A stretch of DNA of 64,000 bases from UBA6107 sp964533735 (GCA_964533735.1 CAZHMD010000007.1:70977-134976), one strand, 5' to 3'; positions 17,896 to 27,453 are shown, numbered from the stretch's first letter. Program-made: numbers and translations. Notes: generated by a model from the letters alone, not told the origin.

Positions 17896-19535
17896 ATTAC
17901 CTCTTTTTGCGGCCTGTAATCCGAAAGCTCAGGAGAAAAACGTAACCCTTGAGATTCAAGGACGCGGATTCTATTAAGAGTTGCGGCTCCAAGGAGTAAT
18001 TGCAGTGATATATCCACTACAGACCTGTTTTGAGCAGACTCAAGATAAGACCCGCGAACCCAGTCGTTGAAGGCTCCCATCGCTGGCCCGCACCAGATCT
18101 GGTAATCCATTTCGCGGCCTTTTTCACCGATATTCGACCATCTGGAGGATAATCCCAGGTACCACCTGAATATGAGCGCCATCTTGTCTTTTGGTTTTTG
18201 ATTTGCCCGTTCGATCTGTTTGGGGTCGCGTTCGTTGAAAAAGCGGACACACTCATCCCAAATGGCGTCCAGACTATTTCTGAAGATGGTTGTTTCCAGT
18301 TTTTCTCTCTCATCCGCAGGGATCTCTTCTATAGAATTGTAGCGCTGGTAGAGCTCGAATAATTTTTGTCCGCGCATGGCGAACATTGTGCCGCGCTTTA
18401 AAACCTGGACTTTCACCCCCATCTCGAACATGTCACTTGCAGGAGCCATTGCCACATCTGTCATTTCCATCTGGGCTAGCAGATTCCTGGTATGTTCGGA
18501 CGCTCCCGCTTCAATACATCCCTGGTTGATGGAACCCGTAGTGATGTAAGCCGCTCCCATCATGAAAGCTGCCAGCGCTGAAGACGGGGTGGCAATCCCG
18601 CCTGCGGCACCAACCCTGACGAGGGTTGCGTATTGATATTTATTCTGCATCTCATTGCGCAAGCGGATGATCGCAGGCAGCACCCCCACCAAAGGGCGAT
18701 TATCGGTGTGTCCACCAGAATCCGCTTCCACGGTAATATCGTCCGCCATCGGTACAAATTTTGCCAGTTTTGCCTGTAAATCAGTGATTAATCCCTCGCT
18801 CACAAGTTGATTCAGAATTTCATCTGGAGCGGATTGAAGGAACTTGCTCGCCACCTCTTTACGGGAAACCTTGGCGATAATGTGATTTCCGCTAATGATA
18901 CTTCCATCAGAATTTTGGCTCAGTCCGGAAACCCTGTAACGCACCAGGTTTTTTGTCACATTGAGATAAGCCGAGGCTTCAATGACCTTAATGCCGTGCT
19001 CTAAATACAACTCCGCTGTTTTTTGCTCAAGAGATGGTTCAAATGGACTGTTGATCAGGTTGAACGCATAGGGTCTATCTCCAAGCGCTTCTTTGATAAT
19101 ATTGATCGCTTTCTCAATTCTTGAGGGGACGCATCCACCTGCACCAAATGAACCCATAAATCCTGATTTACCCAGGCTAATGACGAATTCTTCAGAAGCA
19201 ATGGCGTTCGCCATCGCCCCACCATAAAGCGGGTATTTGAGGTTGTAGGTATTCAGGAATGCAGGGTCGCCGAAAGATTCAATTAAGAAGGGTTGGGAAA
19301 ACCCGATCACCTTCCATTCGCTTTCGATGGTTGAAATGGCTAGTTGGTCGGAAACGAAACTGTCGCTGTCATTCTCAATAAGGATGACAGGTTCCGAGAA
19401 ATTCTGCAGCATGGTGGCAAGTAACTCTTGTGATAATGCCTTTGGTTTTGCCGTGCCGTTCCAAAAGAATGGATTTTGCTTGTTTATACTTTTAATGACA
19501 GTAGTATTTTGGTTAGATTGAGAAAGGTTGCTCAT
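17892..19535 (-). CDS. pfaD: PfaD-like trans-acting enoyl reductase (FMN, nitronate-monooxygenase fold)
   Basis: A 547-residue protein of the PfaD family, the stand-alone enoyl reductase that works with PUFA and secondary-lipid synthases. The N-terminal part has LYGGAMANAI and GKSGFMGSFGAGG, typical of this family. The FMN-binding barrel region has VRVGAAGGIATPSSALAAF and GAAYITTGSINQG. A C-terminal extension (EMGVKVQVLKRGTMFAMR onward) is also characteristic of PfaD rather than of simple nitronate monooxygenases. It is encoded on the opposite strand and overlaps the transferase gene by 4 bases, so it is not in the same transcript even though it must work with the synthase. It has its own promoter region (19536-19716), shared divergently with the histidine kinase. 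Confidence 0.9.
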   Translation of the reverse strand: MSNLSQSNQNTTVIKSINKQNPFFWNGTAKPKALSQELLATMLQNFSEPVILIENDSDSFVSDQLAISTIESEWKVIGFSQPFLIESFGDPAFLNTYNLKYPLYGGAMANAIASEEFVISLGKSGFMGSFGAGGCVPSRIEKAINIIKEALGDRPYAFNLINSPFEPSLEQKTAELYLEHGIKVIEASAYLNVTKNLVRYRVSGLSQNSDGSIISGNHIIAKVSRKEVASKFLQSAPDEILNQLVSEGLITDLQAKLAKFVPMADDITVEADSGGHTDNRPLVGVLPAIIRLRNEMQNKYQYATLVRVGAAGGIATPSSALAAFMMGAAYITTGSINQGCIEAGASEHTRNLLAQMEMTDVAMAPASDMFEMGVKVQVLKRGTMFAMRGQKLFELYQRYNSIEEIPADEREKLETTIFRNSLDAIWDECVRFFNERDPKQIERANQKPKDKMALIFRWYLGLSSRWSNIGEKGREMDYQIWCGPAMGAFNDWVRGSYLESAQNRSVVDISLQLLLGAATLNRIRVLESQGLRFSPELSDYRPQKEVI

Positions 19536-19701
19536 AGATGCTCACCATTATTTTCCTTTACAAGAGTAACCCCAAGGACACCATTTTGATACTATTAACG
19601 GCTTCATTTCCACGGCGGAATTAATACTTCGGACTGTAAAGCAAATGCAAGCGAAAGATGAGTATTTACATCAACACGCCACGCTTTCTTTCCTCATCAA
19701 C

Positions 19702-19707
19702 TATAAT
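19702..19707 (+). promoter_or_regulatory. Candidate -10 element for the histidine kinase, possibly leaderless
   Basis: A perfect TATAAT ends 10 bases before the ATG at 19717. No ribosome site is visible before that ATG, and transcription starting about 7 bases after the hexamer would give a leaderless message. No clear -35 element is seen, so this is tentative. An alternative ATG at 19738 also lacks a ribosome site. Confidence 0.3.
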
Positions 19708-19716
19708 TATCAATGA

Positions 19717-21747
19717 ATGGAAAACAATCCTGATACCATGCGATGGTTGAAATATACAGGTGGTGTGATCCTTTTGGGGATCATTTATCATCTTGCCGCC
19801 AGGCTTGGCTTGCTCATGGCCAATGTCCAGCCCAATACTTCGCCGGTGTGGCCGCCAACCGGGATCGCAATTGCGGCATTGTTGCTCTTTGGAAAAAAAT
19901 ATTGGCCGGGCATCACCCTGGGTGTGATCTTTGGTTACTTATTCAACAATAATGCCCTTAATGTTTCCATTGGTTTGGCAATTGGTAACACACTCGAAGC
20001 GGTTGTTGCAGTTTATCTTCTGCGCAAGTTTATGGATTTTCACAATTCACTCGATCGCATCCAGGATGTGATCGGATTGGGCGTTTTCGGCGCGCTTGCA
20101 ACCACCATCTCCGCCACGCTAGGCGTCATCACATTATTAATTGTCGGGGCGGAAATACAACCTTTTGTCTGGACGATTTGGTTCACCTGGTGGATCGGGG
20201 ACTTCATGGGTGCACTGGTTATTACACCTTTGCTGCTCATCTGGTTCACCTGTTGGCCGCTAAAATGGAAACGCCGAACCATGATCGAAGCAGGCATTGT
20301 CCTCATCCTGCTGCTCATGGTCATGATCTATGTGTTTGGCAACCAGACACTTGGTCAGGTGACCCACGAAGCAATGATCTATGTCATCTTTCCCTTTGTG
20401 ATGTACGCAGCGCTGAGATTCACTCAATTCGGGGCGGTCAATTCAGTGGCTCTGGTTGCTGGCATTGCCATTTACGGCACAGCGGTAGGAACCGGACCGC
20501 TGGTACGCAGCACGATCAATGAATCCCTGATTCTCCTGCAAACCTTTATGGGTGTGGTTTCCCTCACAGCGCTAACGTTGGCTGCAACCACTTCACAACG
20601 ACAGGCAGCTGAAGAGGCTTTACGTCAGAGGGTGGATGATCTTGCGAAATTAAACGACTCGTCACAAACCTTCCTCGGCATCTTTGAAACTCTAACTATG
20701 TATGAAACGGTCTGCCGATTCGCAGTTGAAAAATTCGGAGCGACTGGCGCATGGATCGAGCTTGAAACCGGTGACGAAAAAGCCGGGTCTGTTGTTGGTC
20801 CTTTCGGGATTTCTGGAAACCAGGTCCAACAGATCAAGTTGTCACTTGCTGAGCAAAACGCCGCGAATGAACAAGAGAACACCAGGTTCGACCATTTTTC
20901 AAAGGAAAGTATCAGTGGGATTCTGGCATTCCTCCCATTAAATTTCGCAGCAAAAGGGATTGGAAAGCTCGCCCTGATGAGTAAGGACGTGAAATTCTTC
21001 AGCCCCGATCGTGAGATTCTTCTGGATTCATATGCGAACCTGGCAGCTGTCGCCATCCAGAATACCTGGTTATTAGACCAGGTGAAAAGCGGTAATGAAC
21101 GCTTGCATGCACTCTCGCACCGTTTGATGGAAGTGCAGGAGGCTGAAAAATTAAACCTCAGCCGGGAATTGCACGATGAATCCGGGCAGGTGATCTCGGC
21201 CATGATGGTGCAATTGGGCTTGCTCGAGCGGGATGCGAATAATCCAGAAATGATTAAAAAGTACGCCCAGGAACTCAAACGCATCGCTTCTGATGTGTTG
21301 AGCAACCTGCATGAAATGGCTGTCCGTCTCAGACCAGCCAGCCTGGACCACCTGGGATTGGTGACTGCCCTGGAACAATACATATCCGATTTTAGCCGGC
21401 AGCACAGCCTGGATGTCCAGTTCGAGACCGTGGGCATCACCGGCAAACGTCACTCGCTGGAAATTGAAACAGCAATCTTCCGCATCGTCCAGGAATCGCT
21501 CACCAATGTGCTTCTGCATGCACATGCTTCCCGTGCGGATGTCCTGCTCAGTCAGCGGAAGAGCATCTTGAGTGTGATCATTGAAGATAATGGGGTGGGG
21601 TTCATCCCCGAGAATGTTGCCACCCATACGCATTTAGGTTTATTTGGAATGCGCGAACGCGTGGAAATGCTGGGTGGCAAGTTCTCGATTGAAAGCAATC
21701 CCGGCAAGGGTACCACTATCCAGGTGGAGGTGCCGAATGGCGATTAA
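19717..21747 (+). CDS. Membrane histidine kinase, MASE1-GAF-HisKA_3-HATPase
   Basis: A 676-residue sensor kinase. The first ~300 residues are a MASE1 sensor with about eight membrane segments and the family signature SPVWPPTGIA near residue 42. A GAF-like domain follows (about 330-460). The dimerisation and phosphotransfer helix has SRELHDESGQ with the phospho-accepting His 486, the NarX/DesK-type pattern. The ATPase part has the N-box in IVQESLTNVLLHA, EDNGVGF and LGLFGMRERV. The gene overlaps the response regulator by 11 bases. The ligand is unknown. It sits divergently beside the PfaD-like gene and upstream of a nucleoside-type transporter; either could be a target, but no target is shown by the sequence. 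Confidence 0.93.
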   Translation: MENNPDTMRWLKYTGGVILLGIIYHLAARLGLLMANVQPNTSPVWPPTGIAIAALLLFGKKYWPGITLGVIFGYLFNNNALNVSIGLAIGNTLEAVVAVYLLRKFMDFHNSLDRIQDVIGLGVFGALATTISATLGVITLLIVGAEIQPFVWTIWFTWWIGDFMGALVITPLLLIWFTCWPLKWKRRTMIEAGIVLILLLMVMIYVFGNQTLGQVTHEAMIYVIFPFVMYAALRFTQFGAVNSVALVAGIAIYGTAVGTGPLVRSTINESLILLQTFMGVVSLTALTLAATTSQRQAAEEALRQRVDDLAKLNDSSQTFLGIFETLTMYETVCRFAVEKFGATGAWIELETGDEKAGSVVGPFGISGNQVQQIKLSLAEQNAANEQENTRFDHFSKESISGILAFLPLNFAAKGIGKLALMSKDVKFFSPDREILLDSYANLAAVAIQNTWLLDQVKSGNERLHALSHRLMEVQEAEKLNLSRELHDESGQVISAMMVQLGLLERDANNPEMIKKYAQELKRIASDVLSNLHEMAVRLRPASLDHLGLVTALEQYISDFSRQHSLDVQFETVGITGKRHSLEIETAIFRIVQESLTNVLLHAHASRADVLLSQRKSILSVIIEDNGVGFIPENVATHTHLGLFGMRERVEMLGGKFSIESNPGKGTTIQVEVPNGD

Positions 21748-22375
21748 GGTGATCATCGCGGATGACCATGCCATCGTAAGAGCAGGCCTGCGCACCCTCA
21801 TCACCTCCGAGAAGGACCTTGAACTGATCGGTGAAGCCACCGGGGGTTTGGAGGCTATTGAAAAGGTTGACCAATTATCCCCCGATGTACTCGTGTTGGA
21901 CATCAGCATGCCGGATAAAGACGGCATCGAGGTCATCCGGACCTTGAAAATGGGAGAAAAAGCCTGCGCGATACTGGTGTTAACCGTCCACGAGGATGAC
22001 GCCTTGTTGCGCGAAGCAGTTCGGCTGGGAGCTGCAGGTTACATCCTGAAACATGCTGCAGAATCTGAACTGATCTCAGCCATTCGCTCTGTATTCCGCG
22101 GCGAGCTTTACATCCACCCTAAGATGATCCGCTCGCTGCTCCAAAATGAATCCTCTGCTACCGTGCCGGAGCAATCCACCCTGGAGAAACTCACATTGCG
22201 CGAAGTGGAAGTGCTCAAGTTGATCGTCCAGGGATATACCAATAAACAGGTGGCTGAAGAATTGGGGATCAGCATCCGCACCGTTGAAGGTCATCGGGCG
22301 AATTTGACGGATAAGCTTGCTATCCGCAGCCGCGTTGACTTGCTGCGCTATGCCCGCGACCATCACCTGATCTGA
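21737..22375 (+). CDS. NarL/FixJ-family response regulator
   Basis: A 212-residue response regulator. The receiver domain has the acidic pair D9/D10 in IIADDHAIVRAG, phospho-acceptor D55 in VLVLDISMP and TVHEDD. The C-terminal LuxR-type DNA-binding domain (about 145-205) has LTLREVEVLKL and VAEELGISIRTVEGH. The start chosen is the ATG at 21737, which begins exactly at the conserved receiver strand. A longer open frame upstream is only kinase sequence in another frame. It is translationally coupled to the kinase and followed by a strong terminator, so the pair forms a two-gene operon. Confidence 0.95.
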   Translation: MAIKVIIADDHAIVRAGLRTLITSEKDLELIGEATGGLEAIEKVDQLSPDVLVLDISMPDKDGIEVIRTLKMGEKACAILVLTVHEDDALLREAVRLGAAGYILKHAAESELISAIRSVFRGELYIHPKMIRSLLQNESSATVPEQSTLEKLTLREVEVLKLIVQGYTNKQVAEELGISIRTVEGHRANLTDKLAIRSRVDLLRYARDHHLI

Positions 22376-22394
22376 AACCTTCATGCAACATGCT

Positions 22395-22430
22395 TCAACC
22401 CCGTACTTACTACGGGGTTGATTATTTTTC
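22395..22430 (+). terminator. Rho-independent terminator after the two-component operon
   Basis: Inverted arms CAACCCCGTA (22396-22405) and TACGGGGTTG (22411-22420) form a perfect 10-base stem with a 5-base loop, extendable by one T-A pair. It is followed by ATTATTTTT. It ends the kinase-regulator transcript and separates it from the transporter operon. Confidence 0.85.
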
Positions 22431-22556
22431 AGATAAGGGTTAATTACGGATTTCCACACAAAAAAACCCCAAATTACTGCGCTTACTTTTTGGCTTCGAA
22501 ATTCCTACTATAAAAGGGCAACCATCGTCGAATGGATTACTTTTTGTTAGGAGCTT

Positions 22557-24110
22557 ATGGAAGAGACACAACCATTTCCATTTGGAAACTCACCGATCAT
22601 CGAAATGAAGGGGATTTGCAAGCAGTTTCCCGGTGTGTTAGCCAATGATCATATTGATCTGAAAATCCACAAATCAGAAATCCATGCCTTATTAGGCGAA
22701 AATGGCGCCGGGAAAAGCACCCTGATGAAGGTGCTTTACGGGTTTTACAAACTCGATGAAGGGACGATTTTTTTCAATGGTAACCCGGTGCAGATTAAAA
22801 CGCCTGCTGATGCGCGCCAGTTGAACATTGGCATGGTTTTCCAGGTGTTAAATCTCATCCCCGCGATGAGCGTACTTGAAAACATTGCCCTATTCCTCAA
22901 GGATCTTCCCGCGGCGTACAATCCGGCAAAACTACGAAAACGGATTACCGAGTTTTCCGGAAAATATGGACTCGCGGTTAACCCGGATGACCTGGTTTCC
23001 CAGCTTTCAATCGGTGAGCAGCAAAAGGTCGAGATCCTCAAACTGCTCCTCTCTGACTCTCAAGTTTTGATCCTGGATGAGCCTACCCGCGTTCTGGCTC
23101 CTCACGAGGTTGAGGGTTTGTTCAAGGTTATTGATAATTTAAAGGAGAATGGGTACGCCATCGTCCTGATCGCACACAAATTACGCGAGGTGCTGGATAG
23201 CGCTGACAGGATTACCGTGCTTCGCGCTGGACGTGTGGCAGGAAGCATCCTGGGTGCTGAAGCCAGCGAAGAAAAGCTGATCCAGATGATGTTCGACAAG
23301 CAGCTCACCAGCCGTATCGTTCGGGAGGAGAGATCTGCTTCCGCGGATCCGGTGTTGGAACTGATTTCCTTCAATACACATGCCGAAGGGACTGCAGTCA
23401 GCCTTAAAGACATTAACCTGAAGGTTTTTCCCGGTGAGATCGTTGGGGTTGCGGGAGTTTCCGGCAACGGTCAAAAAGAATTATGCGATGCCATATTAGG
23501 CATGGAAAAAGTGATCTCCGGCAAAAAACTGCTGCAAGGGATAGATTTCTCGCATAAATCAACCGGTCAGATGCGTAAATTTGGGTTGGGGTTCATCCCT
23601 GAGAATCCACTCACCATGGCAACCGTCCCTTTCATGTCCGTCATGGAAAACATCGCCATCACCCGAACTGCAGATTATTCCAGGTACGGCGGACTCAACA
23701 TGGATTGGAATTTGGTCCGGGAAGACACTAAAAAGTCTCTGGAAAAATTTGGTTTCACCTTCTCCTATTACACTCCTGTAAAAGCACTGTCAGGCGGAAA
23801 TCTGCAGCGGCTGATCATTGCCCGTGAAATGATGAAAGACCCCAGGTTGATCATTGCCTCCTACCTGACTCGTGGGTTGGATGTGCAGAGCACCCTGGTT
23901 GCCAGGCAGGAATTGATGCAGGCGCGTAATGATGGCACTGGTGTTTTGCTGATCTCCGAAGACCTGGAAGAGCTATTCTCACTCAGTGATCGTTTGATTG
24001 TTCTTTTTGAAGGCAGGATCGTTGGAGAGTTCTTACCAGCGGAAACAAACCTGTATGAAATTGGCTATCTCATGACTGGATCAAAGGGTACCCATGACTC
24101 CTGGCACTAA
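22557..24110 (+). CDS. ABC transporter ATPase, BMP/nucleoside type (two NBDs)
   Basis: A 517-residue double ATPase energising a nucleoside-type (BMP family) importer. NBD1 has GENGAGKST, the signature LSIGEQQ and Walker B LILDEPTRVL. NBD2 has a degenerate Walker A (GVSGNGQKE) and ALSGGNLQRL, as usual in the RbsA/NupO group. TAGGAG precedes the ATG. The gene order is ATPase, two permeases, binding protein; the 3' end overlaps the first permease by 17 bases. Transport of purine nucleosides or related compounds is expected from the family, not proven. The carbamoyltransferase-like genes downstream fit nitrogen heterocycle use. Confidence 0.9.
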   Translation: MEETQPFPFGNSPIIEMKGICKQFPGVLANDHIDLKIHKSEIHALLGENGAGKSTLMKVLYGFYKLDEGTIFFNGNPVQIKTPADARQLNIGMVFQVLNLIPAMSVLENIALFLKDLPAAYNPAKLRKRITEFSGKYGLAVNPDDLVSQLSIGEQQKVEILKLLLSDSQVLILDEPTRVLAPHEVEGLFKVIDNLKENGYAIVLIAHKLREVLDSADRITVLRAGRVAGSILGAEASEEKLIQMMFDKQLTSRIVREERSASADPVLELISFNTHAEGTAVSLKDINLKVFPGEIVGVAGVSGNGQKELCDAILGMEKVISGKKLLQGIDFSHKSTGQMRKFGLGFIPENPLTMATVPFMSVMENIAITRTADYSRYGGLNMDWNLVREDTKKSLEKFGFTFSYYTPVKALSGGNLQRLIIAREMMKDPRLIIASYLTRGLDVQSTLVARQELMQARNDGTGVLLISEDLEELFSLSDRLIVLFEGRIVGEFLPAETNLYEIGYLMTGSKGTHDSWH

Positions 24111-25158
24111 ATCATTAACCAATTTATCAGCAACTGGCAAGAAAATTCTGCAGGCAATGCTTCGCAATGGTTTGACCATTTTATTGGCGTTGACACTTTT
24201 TGCAGTTATCCTCCTCATCAGGGGTGCCAATCCATTTTCCTCTTATCGCGACCTGTTCAAAGCCACACTCGGGAGTAGTTATGGTTTTTCCGAAGTGATC
24301 GTGGCGATGATCCCCATCCTGCTGACAGCCCTGGCGGTTGCGCTTCCCTCCAGGATCGGCATGATCAATGTCGGTGGTGAAGGGCAGTTGTATTTGGGAG
24401 GCATCTTTGCAACTTTTGCTGCTTTAGCCTTCCAGGACTTGCCAGCCTGGATACTGCTTCCCCTGATGGTTATCCTCGGAATTCTCGGGGGTGCTTTGTG
24501 GGCTTTCCTGCCAGCGTACTTCAAATCCATCGGTTTAGTAAATGAAACCATCACTACATTATTGATGAACTCCATCGCTCCCAAGATCGCAGGTCTGTTG
24601 GTATTTGGGTTCTGGCACTCTCCACGCGAAACCAATATGACCCCTAATTTTGTGGAGGCCGCGCGCCTGCCAACGTTTTTTGGAACGCGCGTTCACCTGG
24701 GTATTGTATTTGGTCTGGTCCTTTTAGTAGTCTTCTGGTTTGTAATGAAGAAAACCCGTTGGGGTCTGGAGATGCGCACAATTGGCGGCAATGTTCAAGC
24801 TGCAAGGAGAAACGGAATCCCGGTCTCAACTTATATGCTCATCGTGTTCTGCATCAGCGGCGGGATCGCCGGACTTGCGGGCATGGCTCAGGTTTCAGGT
24901 TTTTACGGACTGCTGATCCCGAACTTCTCCCCCGGTTATGGTTACATGGGATTCCTCATCAGCTGGCTGGCAGGGGGTGACCCGCTTGGCATTTTGTTGA
25001 TGGCTTTTGTGGTTTCCATCATCATGACAGGTGGAAACATGTTGCAGATCACCATTGGATTGCCTTATGCCGTTATCAACCTGTTGCTGGCGTTCACCCT
25101 CTTTATCGTTTTGGCGAAACCAACATTATCGATATTACGTAAAGGAAAAACTGCATGA
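24094..25158 (+). CDS. ABC transporter permease, nucleoside type (first)
   Basis: A 354-residue inner-membrane permease of the BPD_transp_2 family, about 8-10 hydrophobic segments. Features seen: RIGMINVGGEGQLYLGG near residue 87, and the cytoplasmic coupling region TRWGLEMRTIGGNVQAARRNGI (about residues 222-243). This is the larger of the two permeases and matches the YufP/NupP-type subunit. It overlaps the ATPase gene upstream and the second permease downstream (ATGA), so all are co-translated. Confidence 0.9.
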   Translation: MTPGTKSLTNLSATGKKILQAMLRNGLTILLALTLFAVILLIRGANPFSSYRDLFKATLGSSYGFSEVIVAMIPILLTALAVALPSRIGMINVGGEGQLYLGGIFATFAALAFQDLPAWILLPLMVILGILGGALWAFLPAYFKSIGLVNETITTLLMNSIAPKIAGLLVFGFWHSPRETNMTPNFVEAARLPTFFGTRVHLGIVFGLVLLVVFWFVMKKTRWGLEMRTIGGNVQAARRNGIPVSTYMLIVFCISGGIAGLAGMAQVSGFYGLLIPNFSPGYGYMGFLISWLAGGDPLGILLMAFVVSIIMTGGNMLQITIGLPYAVINLLLAFTLFIVLAKPTLSILRKGKTA

Positions 25159-26072
25159 GCCTGCTTGCATTGTTAGGCGTACTATCCAGTGCCATCTTTT
25201 CAGGTACTTCCCTGTTGTATGCCACCCTGGGTGAGGTGGTTTCGGAACGCTCTGGAACTGTAAACCTGGGGCTTGAAGGCGTTTTATTGGTTAGTGCCGC
25301 GACGGGATATGGGGTTACCGTGACGACCGGTAATCCATTTCTCGGGGTGCTGGCCTCTATGTTGGCAGGTGGTTTGGTAAATATGGTTTTCGCCTACCTG
25401 GTTGTCACCCGCAAAGCTAACCAGCTGGCCTCCGGTCTGGCATTGATGTTTTTCGGTTACGGCTTAAGTTCACTCATCGGTAAACCTTTCATCGGCAAAA
25501 TGATCACCAGTCTCCCGCGATATATGTTCCCGGGGCTGGAGGGACTTCCCCTTCGATTTACTTCGCTCTTCAAGTTTGATCTCCTGATCTACATGGTCAT
25601 CCCGGTATGTGTATTCATCTGGTGGTTGCTTTACCGCACCCGTTGGGGATTAGGTCTTCGGGCAGTGGGAGAAAACGCGGAAACGGCTTATGCTTCCGGG
25701 CGGAATCCGGCAGCCATCAAATACCAGGCTTTGTTTGTTGGCGGGCTGCTGGCAGGTTTAGGCGCAGCCCATCTTTCAATTGCATTCACAATGAACTGGG
25801 CAGAATACATGACTGGTGGAAGGGGTTTCATTGCCATTGCGTTGGTGATCTTTTCCAAATGGCACCCGATTCGTGCCATTGCCGGGGTGTTGGTTTTCAG
25901 CGGGGCTGTCGCGTTCCAACTCCTTTTGCAGGTGAGCGGTGTGAATGTCTCACCGTTTATCCTTGATATGATCCCGTTTGTTTTAACTTTATCAGTCCTG
26001 CTTATTTGGGGGGGAACTCGTAAACACTCCGCACCCGCAACGCTGGGTCGTGTCTACCAGGGGACAGAATAA
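25155..26072 (+). CDS. ABC transporter permease, nucleoside type (second)
   Basis: A 305-residue integral membrane permease, the YufQ/NupQ-type partner. Motifs: SERSGTVNLGLEGVLLVSA near residue 29 and TRWGLGLRAVGENAETAYASG (about residues 161-181), the EAA-like loop that contacts the ATPase. The ATG overlaps the stop of the first permease by 4 bases. Behind it (26073-26158) lies a spacer containing an unused AAAGGAGGT sequence and the ribosome site of the binding-protein gene. Confidence 0.9.
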   Translation: MSLLALLGVLSSAIFSGTSLLYATLGEVVSERSGTVNLGLEGVLLVSAATGYGVTVTTGNPFLGVLASMLAGGLVNMVFAYLVVTRKANQLASGLALMFFGYGLSSLIGKPFIGKMITSLPRYMFPGLEGLPLRFTSLFKFDLLIYMVIPVCVFIWWLLYRTRWGLGLRAVGENAETAYASGRNPAAIKYQALFVGGLLAGLGAAHLSIAFTMNWAEYMTGGRGFIAIALVIFSKWHPIRAIAGVLVFSGAVAFQLLLQVSGVNVSPFILDMIPFVLTLSVLLIWGGTRKHSAPATLGRVYQGTE

Positions 26073-26158
26073 GCTCACAACTGGACTCGAAAGGAGGTAT
26101 GGAGGTTTTTACGATTTATTTCGAATTTGACTTTCAATAATCTAAAAAGGAGAATGAA

Positions 26159-27322
26159 ATGAAAAAAGTGTTTGGAATCCTCTCAATACTGATGGTTATT
26201 GCCTTCACCTTGAGTGCCTGTGCAAAACCAACCGTTGCGCCCACGGAAGCACCCGTTGTTAAAACTGAAGCCCCTGTGGTTGTCACTGAAGCCCCCACCG
26301 CAGCCCCAACAGAAGAACCCGTGTGTTTGACCATTGGCGCAACATACGGCGGACCCATCATGGATGCCGGTTACAACCAGGCAATGCATGAAGCGGTCAT
26401 GGCCATCAAAGAGAATATCGCCTGTGTGGAAATCATCGAAGCCGAGAATGTTTACGATGAAGCCGGCGCAACCTCAACCATCGAGAATATGATCTCCGAA
26501 GGTGCGGGGATGATCTTCGCAACCGCGTATGCCCACCAGTATCCCGCCTTAACCCTCTCCCAAAAATACCCGGATGTTATTTTTGAGCACGTCGGCGGAT
26601 GGGAAATGGGCGCGAATTTTGCCAACATCTTTGGGAAACCACCCGATGTCTGGTACATGATGGGTGTTGCAGCTGGTATGATGACCAAGACCAATAAGCT
26701 TGGTTTTGTGGCAGCCTTCCCCCTGGCATGGACGGATGTTTTTGTGAACGCTTACACGCTTGGCGCTCAGTCGGTCAACCCTGAAGTTCAGGTCATAGTT
26801 GCATACACATTTGCCTGGGGCGATAGCGCCAAGGAAGCAGAAACAACCAACTCCCTGATTAACCAGGAAGCTGATGTGATCACCATGCATGTTGACTCAC
26901 CGCAAACCATTGTCTCAACTGCCGAGTCACGCGGTGTTTATTCCATCGGTTACCAGAACCTGGCAGCCCAGCAGTTTGCTCCCAAGTACTGGATCACTGG
27001 TCAGGGCTTTACCCTTGGTGGAAAATTCACCTGGTTAGCCTCCACAGTCCTTGACAAGACCTGGACTCCAATCTTCCTGCGCTGCGGGCTTTCCGATGGC
27101 TGTATGGCAATCGCTCCGTTTGGACCTGAAGTTCCCCAGGAAGTAAAAGACAAGGTCGCCGAAGTACAGGCAGGTCTTGAAGCTGGAACGATCGTGACCT
27201 TTGCTGGCCCGATCAAGGATCAGGATGGTAACATCAAGATCAATGAAGGCGAAGTTTTGACTGATGATGCCATGAGCAATGTCGATTGGTTTGTTCTGGG
27301 TGTCACTGGCAGCCCTAAATAA
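26159..27322 (+). CDS. BMP-family solute-binding lipoprotein
   Basis: A 387-residue extracytoplasmic binding protein. The signal peptide ends in the lipobox LSAC (about residues 18-21). A repetitive T/A/P/E/V tether then runs to about residue 55 (TVAPTEAPVV, TEAPVVVTEAP). The body matches the BMP family (PnrA/Med-like), with TIGATYGGPIMDAGYN at the start and the hinge region VTMHVDSPQTI. AAGGAG lies 6 bases before the ATG. The family binds purine nucleosides in several bacteria; here the ligand is inferred only. The tether is nearly identical to that of the Liv-type binding protein at 39233, although the two proteins are otherwise unrelated. Confidence 0.92.
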   Translation: MKKVFGILSILMVIAFTLSACAKPTVAPTEAPVVKTEAPVVVTEAPTAAPTEEPVCLTIGATYGGPIMDAGYNQAMHEAVMAIKENIACVEIIEAENVYDEAGATSTIENMISEGAGMIFATAYAHQYPALTLSQKYPDVIFEHVGGWEMGANFANIFGKPPDVWYMMGVAAGMMTKTNKLGFVAAFPLAWTDVFVNAYTLGAQSVNPEVQVIVAYTFAWGDSAKEAETTNSLINQEADVITMHVDSPQTIVSTAESRGVYSIGYQNLAAQQFAPKYWITGQGFTLGGKFTWLASTVLDKTWTPIFLRCGLSDGCMAIAPFGPEVPQEVKDKVAEVQAGLEAGTIVTFAGPIKDQDGNIKINEGEVLTDDAMSNVDWFVLGVTGSPK

Positions 27323-27339
27323 CTCTCTCCTTAAGGGAT

Positions 27340-27372
27340 TCCAGGTGGAGGGTTACTCAACCTCCACCTGGA
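27340..27372 (+). promoter_or_regulatory. Strong hairpin behind the BMP binding-protein gene
   Basis: TCCAGGTGGAGG (27340-27351) pairs with CCTCCACCTGGA (27361-27372). With the inner TT/AA pairs and one bulged G the stem reaches 14 pairs. No T-run follows. It probably stabilises the 3' end of the abundant binding-protein message or lowers read-through into the DUF1116 gene. Confidence 0.65.
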
Positions 27373-27453
27373 GACACAGGAGAGCTCATGCTGATTTTTG
27401 ATGACCTGTTGAGATCATCAACAATCAGGATGAGTAAATTCTTGGAGGATAAC

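Noticed and set aside
20625..21446. 273-residue open frame on the minus strand inside the histidine kinase gene
   Set aside because: It mirrors the kinase coding frame, is rich in Ser/Cys/Arg as expected of a shadow frame, and shows no motif or ribosome site.
26090..26140. Perfect AAAGGAGGT followed by a 13-codon frame between permease and binding-protein genes
   Set aside because: The ATG directly abuts the ribosome site, too close for initiation, and the peptide has no features. The real binding-protein start has its own AAGGAG.
26235..26330. Short direct repeats in the lipoprotein tether that resemble a repeat array
   Set aside because: They are in-frame codon repeats encoding a T/E/A/P/V tether, not CRISPR or a mobile repeat.
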